64,000 bases of DNA from Nymphaea colorata (GCF_008831285.2 NC_045143.1:1647503-1711502), one strand, 5' to 3'. Positions 35,635 to 47,930 are shown, numbered from the stretch's first letter. The notes: generated from the letters alone by a model not told the origin. Numbers and translations: made by a program.

Positions 35635-36240
35635 GTAGATCCCCAACCAGCCACGAGAGCTGATGCACTTTATATTTCATGACAACAATCTGATTAATAC
35701 TTCATGATTGCACTCCAATAACTTGAGTTCAAGTTCAATTATCAAGAACAACCTGTTAGAAAAATCTGCTTGCAAATGTTTTTAACAAAATTTTTGCCAT
35801 TTTTTTGTGATGCAGAATAATTGCTGTACATCTAAATTTAAACGGTCTCACCAACCTTTAATCTCACCGACTCTGAATAATGAAATAACTATGTTGTCAC
35901 CAATGACCACACATAATACATATATCTACATATGCGCCTCCATAGTCAAAAGTGCTTGGAAGTAAACCTTCAAAAGGTTTATATGCGCCGGCTGGTGCAC
36001 AATTTTTTTGTGCACAAGTTTGCTTTAATGATCAAAATACCCTTAGTTAATAGAAAAAAAAAACTTTTTATATGAACAAAACAGAAAACCGGAAAAAGTT
36101 AAAAGATTAAAAAGAACATTTTTTTTTAAATAATTTTCAAAATACCCCCACTTCCTACCTTTTTTTTTGTGTACATGCCTTGATGCACCGAGTGGTGCAT
36201 GCAACTCACTCTCGCTTAGGTATGCCAAGAACAGTAAACC

Positions 36241-36260
36241 AAAAAAAAAAAAAAAAAAAA
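36241..36260. repeat. poly-A tract
   Basis: An uninterrupted run of A lies in AT-rich intergenic sequence. It has no clear target duplication, so it is not called as a retroelement tail. Confidence 0.8.
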
Positions 36261-36465
36261 AAGAGGAGGTGAACAGGCAAAAAAATATATAAATATTAGT
36301 AGCAAGGTGGAGCAAAGGCTAGAAAACAAAGAGGTCTGCCAAACCATTTGAAAGTTGTATTAAAAAAATATGAAAATGCAAACAGGCCATGCATACACTG
36401 CTTTAAAAAAAACATTACTTAAATTTTACAAATTTCGCAGACCCATGCTAATATTCAAATGCAAG

Positions 36466-36512
36466 TAGAGGTAGGCGCCGGGCCGGGCCGCCGGTGGGGG
36501 CTCGGTACCAAG
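36466..36512. mobile_element. end fragment of the hAT-type MITE family
   Basis: GTAGAGGTAGGCGCCGGGCC closely matches the outer end of the 260-bp element at 35375-35634, but the similarity stops after about 45 bases. A truncated copy is the simplest reading. Confidence 0.5.
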
Positions 36513-36519
36513 CTTGTAA

Positions 36520-37930
36520 AGGCCAATTTTTGAGCACAAAGAAGGCCAATTTTTAAATTGGGATCTTGAAAATATGAGATTTATAATTTCTGCTGGCTCT
36601 TACCATATTTATTTATCGGTTGCTGTTTGGAAGGCATGGTCAGAGCAAATAATGCTTGCATAGCGTAAGGAATCCAATTCAGAGCTTAGTGCTGAGGATG
36701 CATCTTCTCTGGTCATCGAAAGGAAGAGAGAGGAGAAATTGTAGGAAGAGTCTAATCCAAAAGTATGAGAGGAGAAAGAGGCCAGTGATGATGCTGAAGA
36801 GGCAAAAGAGAAGAATAAGGGAAATGAAAAGGAATAAATTGAAGAAGCTAAGAAGAATGACAATATTGAAGTAGATGGGAATTTTGAAGTGAAAAAGGTG
36901 GAGTTAGTATCTCAAGAAACTAAAAGCTTAAAAGCTTAAATAATAAGGATAAAGTTACAACTGAAAATGTTGAGATGGTTGCCAGATATGATATGCAGAG
37001 GGGGGAATTGTTTCAAAGAGTATACAACAATTTTGGGTAATGCAATATTTTTGTTGCTCGGTGGCACTGGTTAATATTTCTGATATGCATATTTGTTACG
37101 TGAGGAGAGATGATATCCCTTTAACGGTCAAAAAAAATTTTCTTGAAAAAATTTTCATGTTTATCAAACTAAGCATTTTTTACCCTTCAAAAAAATTCCA
37201 AGCCATCAAACATGGCCTGAAACAAGAAAAAGGGACTGAAACAAGAAAAAGGGAATTTTACCCTCTTTCAGTTTACCGTGGAAAATTTACCCTTGAAAAA
37301 ATTCACCCTCAAAAAAATCCAGGCCATCAAACGTGTCCTAAGTCTAACCTCCTAATAGGATTTTTGTTCCAAAGAAGATGGGTAGGCGTGCATTTTTTCG
37401 TTTCGAATCTACTCTGGACTTAGGAAAGATTTGAGGTGCGTTTATGTGATCAGAAGAAATAAAAAAAAAGTTCAGAATTTTTTTCCTTATGCAAATAGTG
37501 TTTTTCTAGGTGCATCAAATGCGCATTAATTTTGAGGGGAATTTGATATGAGATATCTAGGGAAACAGAGATAAAAGGGTAGTAATCAAGTAGTCTATAT
37601 ATGGTAAAAATTAAATTGTAAATATAAATGTCTAGCTGCATTTTTGAATAAAACAAAATATCCTTTGAAAGGGAAAAAATGTTAGGAAACTCATTATGTT
37701 TGCCAATCAATCTCTCTCTCTCTCTCTCTCTCCTACCTTAAAGTGTATTTTAAGCTCTTGAAAAAATAATGCACCTCTTGTATTTGCAACTTAATCTTCA
37801 CAGTTTGATATTAATAGAAATAAAACCAATGGTTCAACTAATTCTCACCAAAGTTTGTACTGATAGCTATAGACTCATTTATTTATTATTGTTCAACAGT
37901 ATAAGCCCCATGCCAATTACAGAAAATAAA
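36520..37930. other. gene-free sequence before the APX-R duplication
   Basis: No exon was recognised. Short Lys/Glu-rich and Ser-rich frames at 36609-36874 are low-complexity. A 19-base tandem repeat (CTGAAACAAGAAAAAGGGA twice) lies at about 37217-37254 and a CT microsatellite at 37710-37732. Confidence 0.55.
37710..37732. repeat. (CT)n microsatellite
   Basis: About eleven CT units. A GA tract of similar length (42054-42076) precedes the second copy of the large duplication in the opposite base sense. Confidence 0.9.
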
Positions 37931-38315
37931 GAAAAAAAAAATGATGTCAATGTTTTCGAGCATTTATCTCATATTTTTGTATGCATTCTTTGTCTCACGC
38001 GTAGCTCTGATCAAACCTGGATTGTTGTAGATCTTTTTGTAATCTGCATCCCATGCATTTCATGAAATTTTTCACCAAACTTTAGTCTTCTCATGGTTCC
38101 ATCCATGTAGATACTCAAGCCTTTTCCTTGAACAAATGTTTTTATGATGAAAATACTGTAAGTTTCTCCAGAAAAAAAAAAAAAACTTTTTGTATGGACA
38201 AAAATGAAAATGGAAAAAATATTAAAAACTGAAAAGAACATATTTTTTTTTAAAAATACTAAAATGTTCCCTCTGCTTCAATGGCAGAGCAATGATGGAT
38301 GCCGATGATGCGATT

Positions 38316-39303
38316 CATCTGCCATGACCCTCTGAGCTCATCCTCCAATTGCCTCACCTGTTGTCTCCCGTAAGGTTCCAACAAAGAACGAAAGACGTCA
38401 GCAAGCTAGAAAACCATTTCCTGTTCTCAACCAAAAGAGCAGGTGATTCGACTGATGAAGAGGACGATGTTCATCGTCATGCGAGGAAGAATGCAGTGAT
38501 AGAGAGAAAATACCTCAATCTCCTCCCCGACTACGAGAAGCTTCTTCCTCTTGCTCATTGGAACTCTATCTCTTTCACTCTCTTTCTTTCAGAGCTGAAG
38601 ACGGCTAATCCCAAGAAATACTTGCAGAAAAAAAGTAACAAGAGGTTGATATAATAATTTCCCTCATACCCATTTTCATTTTATTTATTTTATTTTATTT
38701 TGGGGTGGAAAAATAGTATTAAGATATAACCTTCGATTTCTCCAGATTTTGTTTTCTTCAAGCGGATCTCTCTTAAGTCCATAAATTAAAGGTCAGAACT
38801 GCTGCCGCTAACATCCGACCTAAAGGCATCGGAATTTTGCCACAGCAGTTACATTTTAAAGCTATTTTTATTTTTTCCACCCCAAAATAAAATAAAATTA
38901 ATAAAATGGAAAAGGGTCTGAGGGAGATTATCTTATTAACCCCTTTCTTCCACAACGCTACTTTTTCTGCAAGCATCCCGCGCCCCCTTCAAGCTCTCTT
39001 CGTCATGTTCGTTCTCTGTCTTCAGCTCTGAAGGAGAGAGAGAGGAAGGGAGAGAATTCCAATGAGCAAGAGGAAGAAGCTTCTCGTCGTCGGGGAGGAG
39101 ACTGAGGTATTTTCTCTTTATCACTGCTTTCTTCCTCACATGACGAATGATCATCATCTTCTTCATCAGTCGAATCACTTGCTCTTTTCCTTGAGAACAG
39201 GAAAAGGTTTTCTAGCTTGCTGACGTCTTTCCTTCATGTTCGACGAGAGACAACAGGTGAGGCAATTGAAGAACGGGCACAGAGGGTCATGGCAGATTGA
39301 CCT
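38316..39303. repeat. foldback element (long inverted repeat), copy in upstream duplicate
   Basis: Two arms of roughly 400 bases, about 38316-38716 and 38876-39303, are imperfect reverse complements around a spacer of about 160 bases. The outer ends are TCTGCCATGACCCTCTG and its complement CAGAGGGTCATGGCAGA. Each arm can be read as a protein-like frame in mirror image (SKLENxFLFSxKRAxDSTDEEDD, KLLPLAHWNS), and the outward strand also reads ATGAGCAAGAGGAAGAAGCT followed by a splice-like GAG|GTATTT. This looks like a captured gene fragment present in both orientations. The source gene was not identified. Confidence 0.8.
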
Positions 39304-39904
39304 GTCACCAGGAAAGGCCACCATCTGTGAACATCAATAGTGTGATATTTGATATTTATACACTTTGTTTATAATAATTTTTAGATATTTTTTGTTTTTT
39401 TTTACAACTTTGGACCGAGGAATCTCTTTGTTGATAGCGATACTATTATATTCCTGTTGGTTTCTTCAATTTTATAGATATCATTTCCTTATAAGTACCT
39501 TTTATTATTTTTATTACGTCTTTACTTTTGTATATATCATTTTCTTATAAGTGGCAACATTATCTTTAACAATAATACCCTTTCTTTGTTGAGAATGTCT
39601 TGTTGTTTGGTAACGTTAAATCATTTGTATAGAACTTTTCATTTTTCATTTTTTGGAGTAATTTTATGGGACATCAACAATGTGCTAAAAGTCTCTAAAA
39701 GGTGCATTTGATTGAAGTATAATACTTTAAAGCTTTAAATTTCAAATATAAATATTTGACTTCTAACAATCATTCATTTAAAAGCTTCAGGAATTGCGTC
39801 ATATATTTAGGATGTCTATTTTTTCTTGGAGATTTAGTCTACCAAAACCACAATTTTGGGCCACGTTTGATAGCTTTAACCAAATTCCATCAGGTGGATG
39901 CTCA

Positions 39905-40070
39905 CAGAGGCTGGTAGGGGCCACGGCCCTCCTTCTTCACATTTAAAAAAATTAAAATTTACCCATTAATTTTTTAAAAATATGAGTTTGGCTTTTATAG
40001 AACTTTTGAAAAATAGGCATTGACTCTTGCGAAAAATTTCTAAAAATTATATTCAACCTTTCGTCGGTGG
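39905..40070. repeat. AT-rich dispersed repeat copy (family A), upstream duplicate
   Basis: GTAGGGGCCACGGCCCTCC opens the block and TTTTGAAAAATAGGCATTG follows. It has a direct counterpart at about 44565-44680, where part of the tail is missing. Confidence 0.5.
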
Positions 40071-40334
40071 ACAAGCATAAGGATATCTTACACCTAAACA
40101 ATCGAAATCACAAGTTTCAATTTTTTTAAACATTGGTAGAAAATGTTACTCAAAGCAAATCAAATGAACAATGATATATGATTCAATTTGATCGGTACAA
40201 CTTGACTTAAGATTCAACGGGTAGTCTTTAATGGTTTTCATTGTATTTGGAAGTCCGCTGCAGGCTGGGGAGACGGTTCGTGTCGTTGGTTGCTTGACTA
40301 AAGGCAAGCACCGCCGAGTCGAGTGAGTGTACAG

Positions 40335-41637
40335 ATGAGGGCGGGGACGATGTTCGCTCAACTCTCCGTCCTGTCGCTTCACGGCTCGTCAGCACCACCC
40401 CTTCTATTGTCGCCTTCACAGTCACCGGTTCCCTCCTCTTCTGGCGGTGGTGGTGATACTGGCACCGGAGGGAAGAGCTTCCTCCTCAAGTGCTCCTCTG
40501 TGAGACCAGGCAAGCTCCTCATTCGGCACTGGATTAGCTGGGGTTTCTTCGACCAAGATTAATGGTCGCGTGCTCTTATTTATGTAGTTATTAGCGCGCT
40601 TCTTTGCTTGGTTCTGCAGCTTCGCTTAATTGCCACGCTTCTTCGGGAAGAAGACGGTTCCTTTACACGACTCTGTTGCCTGTTCTGCTTCCTCTTCTAC
40701 ACGACTCATCTTCAACATCCGATGCTCTTGCGTCAGGGTAAGTTCTCCTGACTGAAATGACTGCTTTAGTGGATCCCTTTCTACTGTATGTTCTCAAGGA
40801 CAATTTTGCATGCATTGGCATGATTCTGCGTCTCAATTTTTTGGGAAACATCATTGTTCTTTGCTCGGATGAGGTTGTGTCCTCTACACTCTTGTGTGTT
40901 CTATGATTGGTTTTCACTTTGTTGGCTGGTATTTGCAAAATAGTTCTGTTACTTCTGTATTCACTACTGTACTTTGTCAGTCTTCTTTCACTAGTTATTT
41001 CATATGCTTGCATATTCATAGTGGGTTATTTTTTGGCTTTGCACGATGGACTTTGGAAGGGTAATAGATGGCTATTCTTCAAGGGTGAGGAGTGAAATAA
41101 GGAAAGTAATGTCCAAAGCAAAGGCAGCTGGTGTTCTTCGCCTGGCTTTTCATGATGCGGGAACATTTGATGTGGAAGACAATTCGGGTAGTTTTGAAAG
41201 AAATTTATCAATTCATCAGCTCTATTTTCAGCTCGTCTTCCTTTCTGTCATGGCTTCTCATGCTGTACTCCTGTAAGAAATTTATATTTTGACAATTCGT
41301 ATTCTTTGTTTTTCAGCTCTTTTTTTTTTTAACATGGTTTAGGTTTCTTTCTTTTTCTGGTCAGTTCTATGTAAAGACATTAAGACCTGCTAGGTTGATG
41401 TCAAACTGCTATCGAATTCAAATTTAGAACAGAAGTTTTGATATATAAAGCACTTCATAAGATATGTATGTATTGTTTTTTAGGCTCTATTTTCTGCTTA
41501 GACCAGTACACTTGCTTTATACGATTTACCCTTGAAGGTAGTAATTGATGGCTTGTGTGACTTTAGGTGGTATGAACGGATCCATTGTTTACGAGCTTGA
41601 CAGACCTGAAAACGCTGGTCTCAAGAAGTCCGTAGAG
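40335..41637 (+). pseudogene. truncated, frameshifted APX-R copy
   Basis: Exons equivalent to the first four of the intact gene at 44967-49792 lie at 40335-40564, 40620-40737, 41060-41187 and 41567-41637, with the same splice signals. Exon 1 has one extra T at about 40522 (CTCATTCGG against CTCATCGG), which shifts the frame and leads to TAA at 40560-40562. After exon 4 (GGMNGSIVYELDRPENAGLKKSVE) the similarity stops, and none of the six later exons, including the proximal-His exon, is present. Exons 3 and 4 differ from the intact copy by only a few bases. A functional peroxidase cannot be made from this locus; a short truncated peptide or a regulatory transcript cannot be excluded. Confidence 0.9.
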
Positions 41638-41690
41638 GTTTCCTTAATCGTGATCTCTATTTTAGACTCTTTGAAACTTTCACTGACGTG

Positions 41691-42075
41691 ACTACTAGCG
41701 TTAAGTGGATGCCATTTGAAGTTATAGACTATACCGGTGAAAACATTCACCACTGTAGATCGCTTAAATGATTACAGTTCGGGCCTTACAAAGGCGTTCC
41801 TCTAAGTAGAGAGTTTTGAGTCTTCAGCTGCTCTGCTGGCACCTTGGGCAAGAAAAAAAAAAAAGAAATAAGACGGACAAAACAATAATAAAAATGTGAA
41901 ACAAGAAAAGAAAATAAAAAAAATACTAAACTCTCAACAAATACGAGCACGTGCATACATAGTTGGAGAGGTGTCTGACATCGCCTTCTGTAAAATGTAG
42001 TCTAAAAGGAAGAGAAAAATGTGCAAGAAAGAAAAAAAAAACATATGAAATACAGAGAGAGAGAGAGAGAGAGAG
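41691..42075. other. sequence between the two duplicate copies
   Basis: This stretch has no match to APX-R downstream exons and no recognised coding content. It ends in a GA tract (42054-42076). Confidence 0.6.
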
Positions 42076-42829
42076 AAGAAAAAATGATGTCAATGTTTTT
42101 GAGCATTTATCTGATATTTTTGTGTGTTTGCATTACTTGAAGTGATTTATAATTTGGTTTTTCAGCGAAGCCATTCAACTTCCATTGCAAATGACATACG
42201 ACACATATATAGGTAGTAGGTACTGTGGGCTTGTCGACAGCAAAGATTTTCTTTATAATTAAGACTTTCACCAGGTAATGTTCCAGATGTGCCTTTGACC
42301 TCATGATTTGAACCATCTTCTTCATTAACCTGTTTAACATAGTCGAGAAATTCTCATGTTGGAGAAGATTGCACTATTGTAGGTAAAAGTTGAAAGGAAT
42401 GATTTGCACCGACCATCATCTACGCTAGGATTACCTTGCAATGTTTCGAGACATACTAACCATGATGTGCAAGATCAATGGTGTGCATTCTTTGTCTCAC
42501 GCGTAGCTCTGATCAAACCTGCATTGTTGTAGATCTTTTGGTGATCTGCATCCCATGCATTGCATGAAATTCCTCACCAAAGTTAGTCTTCTAATAGTTC
42601 CATCCATGTAGATACTCAAGCCTTTTCCTTGAACAAATGTTTTTTATTAATGTAGGTGAAGTTAATGATGAAAATATTTAAGTTTCTACAAAAAAAAAAA
42701 AAAACTTTTTGTATGGACAAAAAATGAAAATCGAAAAAATATAAAAAACTAAAAAGAACATTTAAAAAAAATTACTAAAATGTTTCTCTCTGCTCCTATG
42801 GCAGAGCAATGGTAGACGACGATGATGCC

Positions 42830-43787
42830 AGCTATCTGCCATGACCCTCTGAGCTCATCCTCCAATTGCCTCACCTGTTGTCTCCCGTCCAAGGTTCCAA
42901 CAAAGAACGAAAGGCGTCAGCAAGCTAGAAAATCTTTTCCTGTTCTCAAGCAAAAGAGCAGGTGATTCGACTGATGAGGAAGACGATGTTCGTCGTCATA
43001 GGACGAGAAGCTTCTCCCTCTTGCTCAGTGGAACTCCATCTCTTTCACTCTCTTTCTTCTTTGAGAGCCGAAGACGGACTAAGGACAAGACCACCAGAAA
43101 AATTGAAGAACATGGGGCATCCCAAGAAATACTAGCAGAAAAAGTAACAAGGGGTTAATATGATAGTTTCCTCATACCCTTTTTTATTTTATTTTGGGGT
43201 GGTAAAATAGTGTTAAGATATGACTTTCGATTTCTTTATATATATATATATATAATATATATATATAATGCGGGTCTCTCTTAAATCCATAAATGAAAGG
43301 TCAGAACTGCTGTATCCGAACTAAAGACATCGGAATTTGCCACAACAGTTGCATTTTAAAGCTATTTTCCACCCCAAAATAAAATAAAATTAATAAAATG
43401 GAAAAGGGTCTGAGAGAAATTATCATATTATCCCCTCGTTACTTTTTCTGCAAGTGTTTCTTGGGCCCGCGCCCCCTTCTCACGTTCGTTCTCTTTCTTC
43501 AGCTCTGAAAGAGAGGAAAAGAGAGAGAGTTCCAATGAGCAAGAGGAAGAAGCTTCCAGTCGTTGGGGAGGAGGAGATTGAGGTATTTTTGTTTTCTATC
43601 ACTGCTTTCTTCCTCACTAGAGGAATGATCATCATCTTCTTCAGCAGTCCAATCACTTGCTCTTTTGCTTGAGAACAGGAAAAGGTTTTCTAGCTTGCTG
43701 AAGTCTTTCGTTCTTGTTGGACGAGAGACAACAAGTGAGGCAATTGAAGAACGGGCACAGAGGGTCATGGCAGATTGCAATAAGTTG
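42830..43787. repeat. foldback element, copy in downstream duplicate
   Basis: The arms at about 42830-43212 and 43365-43787 mirror each other, with the same TCTGCCATGACCCTCTG outer end on the left. The left arm has internal deletions compared with the copy at 38.3-39.3 kb. A TATATA-rich stretch (43238-43270) sits in the spacer. Confidence 0.78.
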
Positions 43788-44564
43788 AGGATTTAACCTG
43801 GTTTTGTTCGAATCAATAATATGAGATTTGATATTTATATTTTCTGTTTACAATAATCTCTAGATATTTTTTTGATTTTTTTTACAATTTTAGCCGATGA
43901 ATCTCTTTGTTGATAAAGATGCTATTGTATTCTTGTTAGCTTCTCTAATTTTATAGATATCATTTCCTTATAAGTAAAAACTTATTATCAACAATAATAT
44001 CATTTCTTTTAGTAAGACGAAATGTTAGATACTTTGGGTAACATCAATAATAACATTTTCAGGTGCTATTTTTTTGTTTTTGCAAATTCAGGTGGATGAC
44101 CCTCCACATTGATAACATGGCTATTATTATTCTTATCACGTCTTTACTTCTGTAGATATCATTTTCTTATAAATTGCAACATTATTTTTAAAAATAATAA
44201 CCTTTCTTTTATTGAGAATATCCTGTTGTTTGTTAACGTTAAATAATTTGTATAGCACATTTCATTTTTAACTTTTTGGAGTAATTATATGAAATAACAA
44301 CAATGTGTTACTATTGCTAAAAGACCCTAAAAGGTGCATTTGATTGCAATATAATACTTTAAGGTTTTGAATTTCAAACATAAATATTTGACTTCGAACA
44401 AGGATTTGAAATCATTCATTTAAAAGATTCAGGAATTGCATCGCATATTTAGGATGTTTATTTTTGCTTTGAGATTTAGTCTACCAAAACCACAATTTTG
44501 GTTCACGTTTGATAGCTTTAGCCAAATTCCATCATGTGGATGCAGGTAAGAGCACAGAGGCCGG

Positions 44565-44680
44565 TAGGGGCCACGGCCCCCCTCTTCACATTTAACAAAA
44601 TTAAAATTTACCCATTAATTTTTTAAAATATGAGTTTGGCTTGTATAGAACTTCTGAAAAATAGGCATAAAGATATCTTA
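44565..44680. repeat. AT-rich dispersed repeat copy (family A), downstream duplicate
   Basis: This is the counterpart of the copy at about 39.9-40.07 kb, shortened after TGAAAAATAGGCATAA. Confidence 0.5.
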
Positions 44681-44966
44681 TACCTAACGAATCAATGTCA
44701 CAAATTTAATTTTTTTTGAACATTGATAGAAAATTCTACTCAAAGCAAATCAAATTATCAATGATAAAATTGTATATTATATGATCCAATTTGACCGGTA
44801 CAACTTGACTTAAGATTCAAAGGGGAGTCGTTACTGGATTTCATTGTATTTGTAAGTCCGTTGCACGCTGGGGAACCGTTCACCGAGTTTGGACTGTGAA
44901 AAATGAGACGGTTCGTGTCATTGGTTGCTTGACTAAAGGCGAGCACCGAGTCGAGTGGGTGTCCAG

Positions 44967-47871
44967 ATGAGGGCGGGGACGATGTTCGCTCAACTCTCCT
45001 TCCTGTCGCTTCACAGCTCGTCAGCACCACCCCTTCTATTGTCGCCTTCACAGTCACCGGTTCCTTCCTCTTCTGGCGGCGATGGTGATACTGGCACCGG
45101 AGGGACGAGCTTCCTCCTCAAGTACTCCTCTATGAGACCAGGCAAGCTCCTCATCGGCGCTGGATTAGCTGGCGTTTCTTTGACCAAGATTAATGGTCGC
45201 GTGTTCTTCTATATGTAGTTCTTAGCGCGATTCTTTGCTTGGTTCTGCAGCTCCGCTTAATTGCCACGCTTCTTCGGGAAGAAGACGGTTCCTTTACACG
45301 ACTCTGTTGCCTGTTCTGCTTCCTCTTCTACACGACTCCTCTTCAACATCCGATGCTCTTGCGTCAGGGTAAGTTCTCCTGACTGAAATGACTGCTTTAG
45401 TGGATCCCTTTCTACTGTATGTTCTCAAGAAAAATTTTGCATGCATCTGGGTGGCCTGAATTATAAGTGATGGGATTGGTTGGCATGATTCTGCGTCTCA
45501 ATTTTTTGGGAAACATCATTGTTCTTTGCTCGGACAAGGTTGTGTCCTCTACACCCTTGTGTGTTCTATGATTGGCTTTCACTTTGTTGGCTGGTAATTG
45601 CAAAACAGTTCTGTATTCACTATCTGTACTTTGTCAGTCTTCTTTCACTAGTTATTTCATATGCTTGCATATTCATAATGGGTTAATTTTTTGGCTTTGC
45701 ATGATGGATTTTGGAAGGTTAATAGAGGACTATTCTTCAAGGGTGAGGAGTGAAATAAGGAAAGTAATGTCCAAAGCAAAGGCAGCTGGTGTTCTTCGCC
45801 TGGCTTTTCATGATGCGGGAACATTTGATGTGGAAGACAATTCGGGTAGTTTTGAAAGAAATTTATCAATTCATCAGCTTTATTTTCAGCTCATCTTCCT
45901 TTCTATCATGGCTTCTCATGCTGTACTCCTGAAAGAAATTTATATTTTGACAATTCATATGCTTTGTTTTTTAGCCCTGTTTCTCTTTTAACATGGTTTA
46001 GGTTTCTTTCTTTTTCTGGTCATTTCTATGTAAAGACATTAAGACCTCTTGGTAGATGTCAAACTGCTATCGAATTTAAATTTAGAAGAGAAGTTTTGAT
46101 GTGTAAAGCACTTCCTAAGATATGTATATATTGTTTTTTAGGCTCTATTTTCGGCTTAGACCAGTACACTTGCTTTATACAATTTACCCTTGAAGGTAGT
46201 AATTGATGGCTTGTGTGACTTTAGGTGGTATGAACGGATCCATTGTTTATGAGCTTGACAGACCTGAAAACGCTGGTCTCAAGAAGTCCGTAAAGGTGTG
46301 TATTTCCTTAATCGTGAGCTCTCTTTTAGACTCTTTATTTGGACCACACAAACCTGAAACATGGTTAAAGTTATGATGGTTTCTTTTGGAGGAGAACAGA
46401 GTATCATAGCACAGCTTATTATATCTTTCTCTTGATGCACGGGTTTCAAACCAACCCAAGTGATGCAATAGATATTGTCCACATCAATGCAACCATGTGA
46501 GAATGGTGACTGCTGAGGTGCACACACACATATGATAGAGAGAGAGAGACCAACTCATGTGATGCAATATATATTGTCAACATTAATGCAACTATGTGAG
46601 AATGGTGACTGTTGAGGTTTGTGCAGACACACACACAAGATTGCCGCTGCTGCCAAGTGCCAATTTTGTTTTTGGTCGTATAATAAAATGATTAGAGGGT
46701 TACTTTAATCCCTGCGGAAGAATGCAACAAAAGCAAAGGAACAACGAAAAGAAAGCAATGAACAAAAGAAAAAGCTGAAATTAGGTCTAAAAGCTTAAAA
46801 CTGCTGTTAATCACAATCAATGAATAATCACAAAAGAAGAGAACGTGACCTTGAATGGCAATTATTTTGAATCTCTTAATGGATCAGGGTCTAAATGAAA
46901 AAAATAACAAAATAAATGAATGATGACTAATTGGGTCCATGTCGGATCCTCTATCCTGCATCATATAACCAGCAAAATAATCTATTCCATGGATTTCGTT
47001 TGTCAGGTATTGCAGAAGGCCAAGGTGGAAGTGGACAAATTGTTTTCTAGTATGTCAGTGGATAGCTTGATCTGCTCATCCTCTAAGCTTCTATATGCTT
47101 GAAATTTTGATTCTTATTACATATTCCTTGGTTTTTTGGTATCTTTTAGTCTCTTGGGCGGATATGATCTCTTTAGCAGGGGCAGAGGCAGTTTCAATTT
47201 GTGGTGGCCCTGAAATTCCTGTACGGCTAGGCAGGGTGGATGCAGGGTATAGGCATTTATTTTCATAATTCTGAACTTCAAAACTTACTGTTTTGATACA
47301 TGAATTCTAAATGGTTCTTATGCATTGTGCAGGGTGCCTGACCCTGAAGGGAGGCTTCCCGAAGAATCTCTGGATGCCTCTGGTTTGAAAAAGAGCTTTA
47401 TGAGGAAAGGATTTTCGTGAGTTCACCATAACCACATAAAATGCACATCCTCCTCCATGCAATCTATGGGTATCTCTGCGATTTGTTTAATAAATGCGCT
47501 GTGGTGTTCTTTGATCATATATGCTCATATTTCAACTATTTCAAGTGCATGGTTTATCTTGTTAGCCTTGTGTTCAAAAAAAGCACACTTCACATATATA
47601 GATGCATAAATAAATGTCATTCGTATGTAAATTTAATGTTGCATCCACATATATGTTTGTATTCTATGTTCTTGTTACATCCACACTCCCTGAAGTATGA
47701 TGCAGAATCATAGTGATGCTGAAAGCCTGAAATACTGTTTGTTCAGGTGAGATATGGTACAATGATATAATTGAACTTCACTTGGTGAGGAAAGGTTTTA
47801 TAAATAGCTGATTCAGGGCATCAAAATTTTGGTTGAAGGGGCACTAACTCAAAATTGTCAATGCTTTTAGG

Positions 47872-47930
<59 letters not shown>

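Larger units (their letters stand above)
37931..41690 (+). repeat. large direct duplication, upstream copy
   Basis: From ATGATGTCAATGTTTT near 37940 to TTTTAGACTCTTT near 41685 this block is collinear with 42076-46345. It includes the foldback element, an AT-rich repeat copy, the APX-R promoter side and APX-R exons 1-4. The block ends shortly after exon 4, so the rest of the gene was not duplicated or has been lost. Confidence 0.9.
42076..46345 (+). repeat. large direct duplication, downstream copy
   Basis: It is collinear with 37931-41690 except for about 360 bases (roughly 42121-42482) that the upstream copy lacks. Similarity resumes at GTGTGCATTCTTTGTCTCACG. Past 46345 the intact gene continues with its own intron and exons 5-10, so this copy is probably the ancestral locus. 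Confidence 0.88.

Noticed and set aside
36609-36874. Opposed Lys/Glu-rich and Ser/Phe-rich frames
   Set aside because: They are purine/pyrimidine-biased low-complexity sequence without splice context or family match.
40907-41276. Separate small genes in the upstream APX-R copy
   Set aside because: These frames are intron plus exon 3 of the pseudogene read in different frames. Comparison with the intact copy explains them fully.
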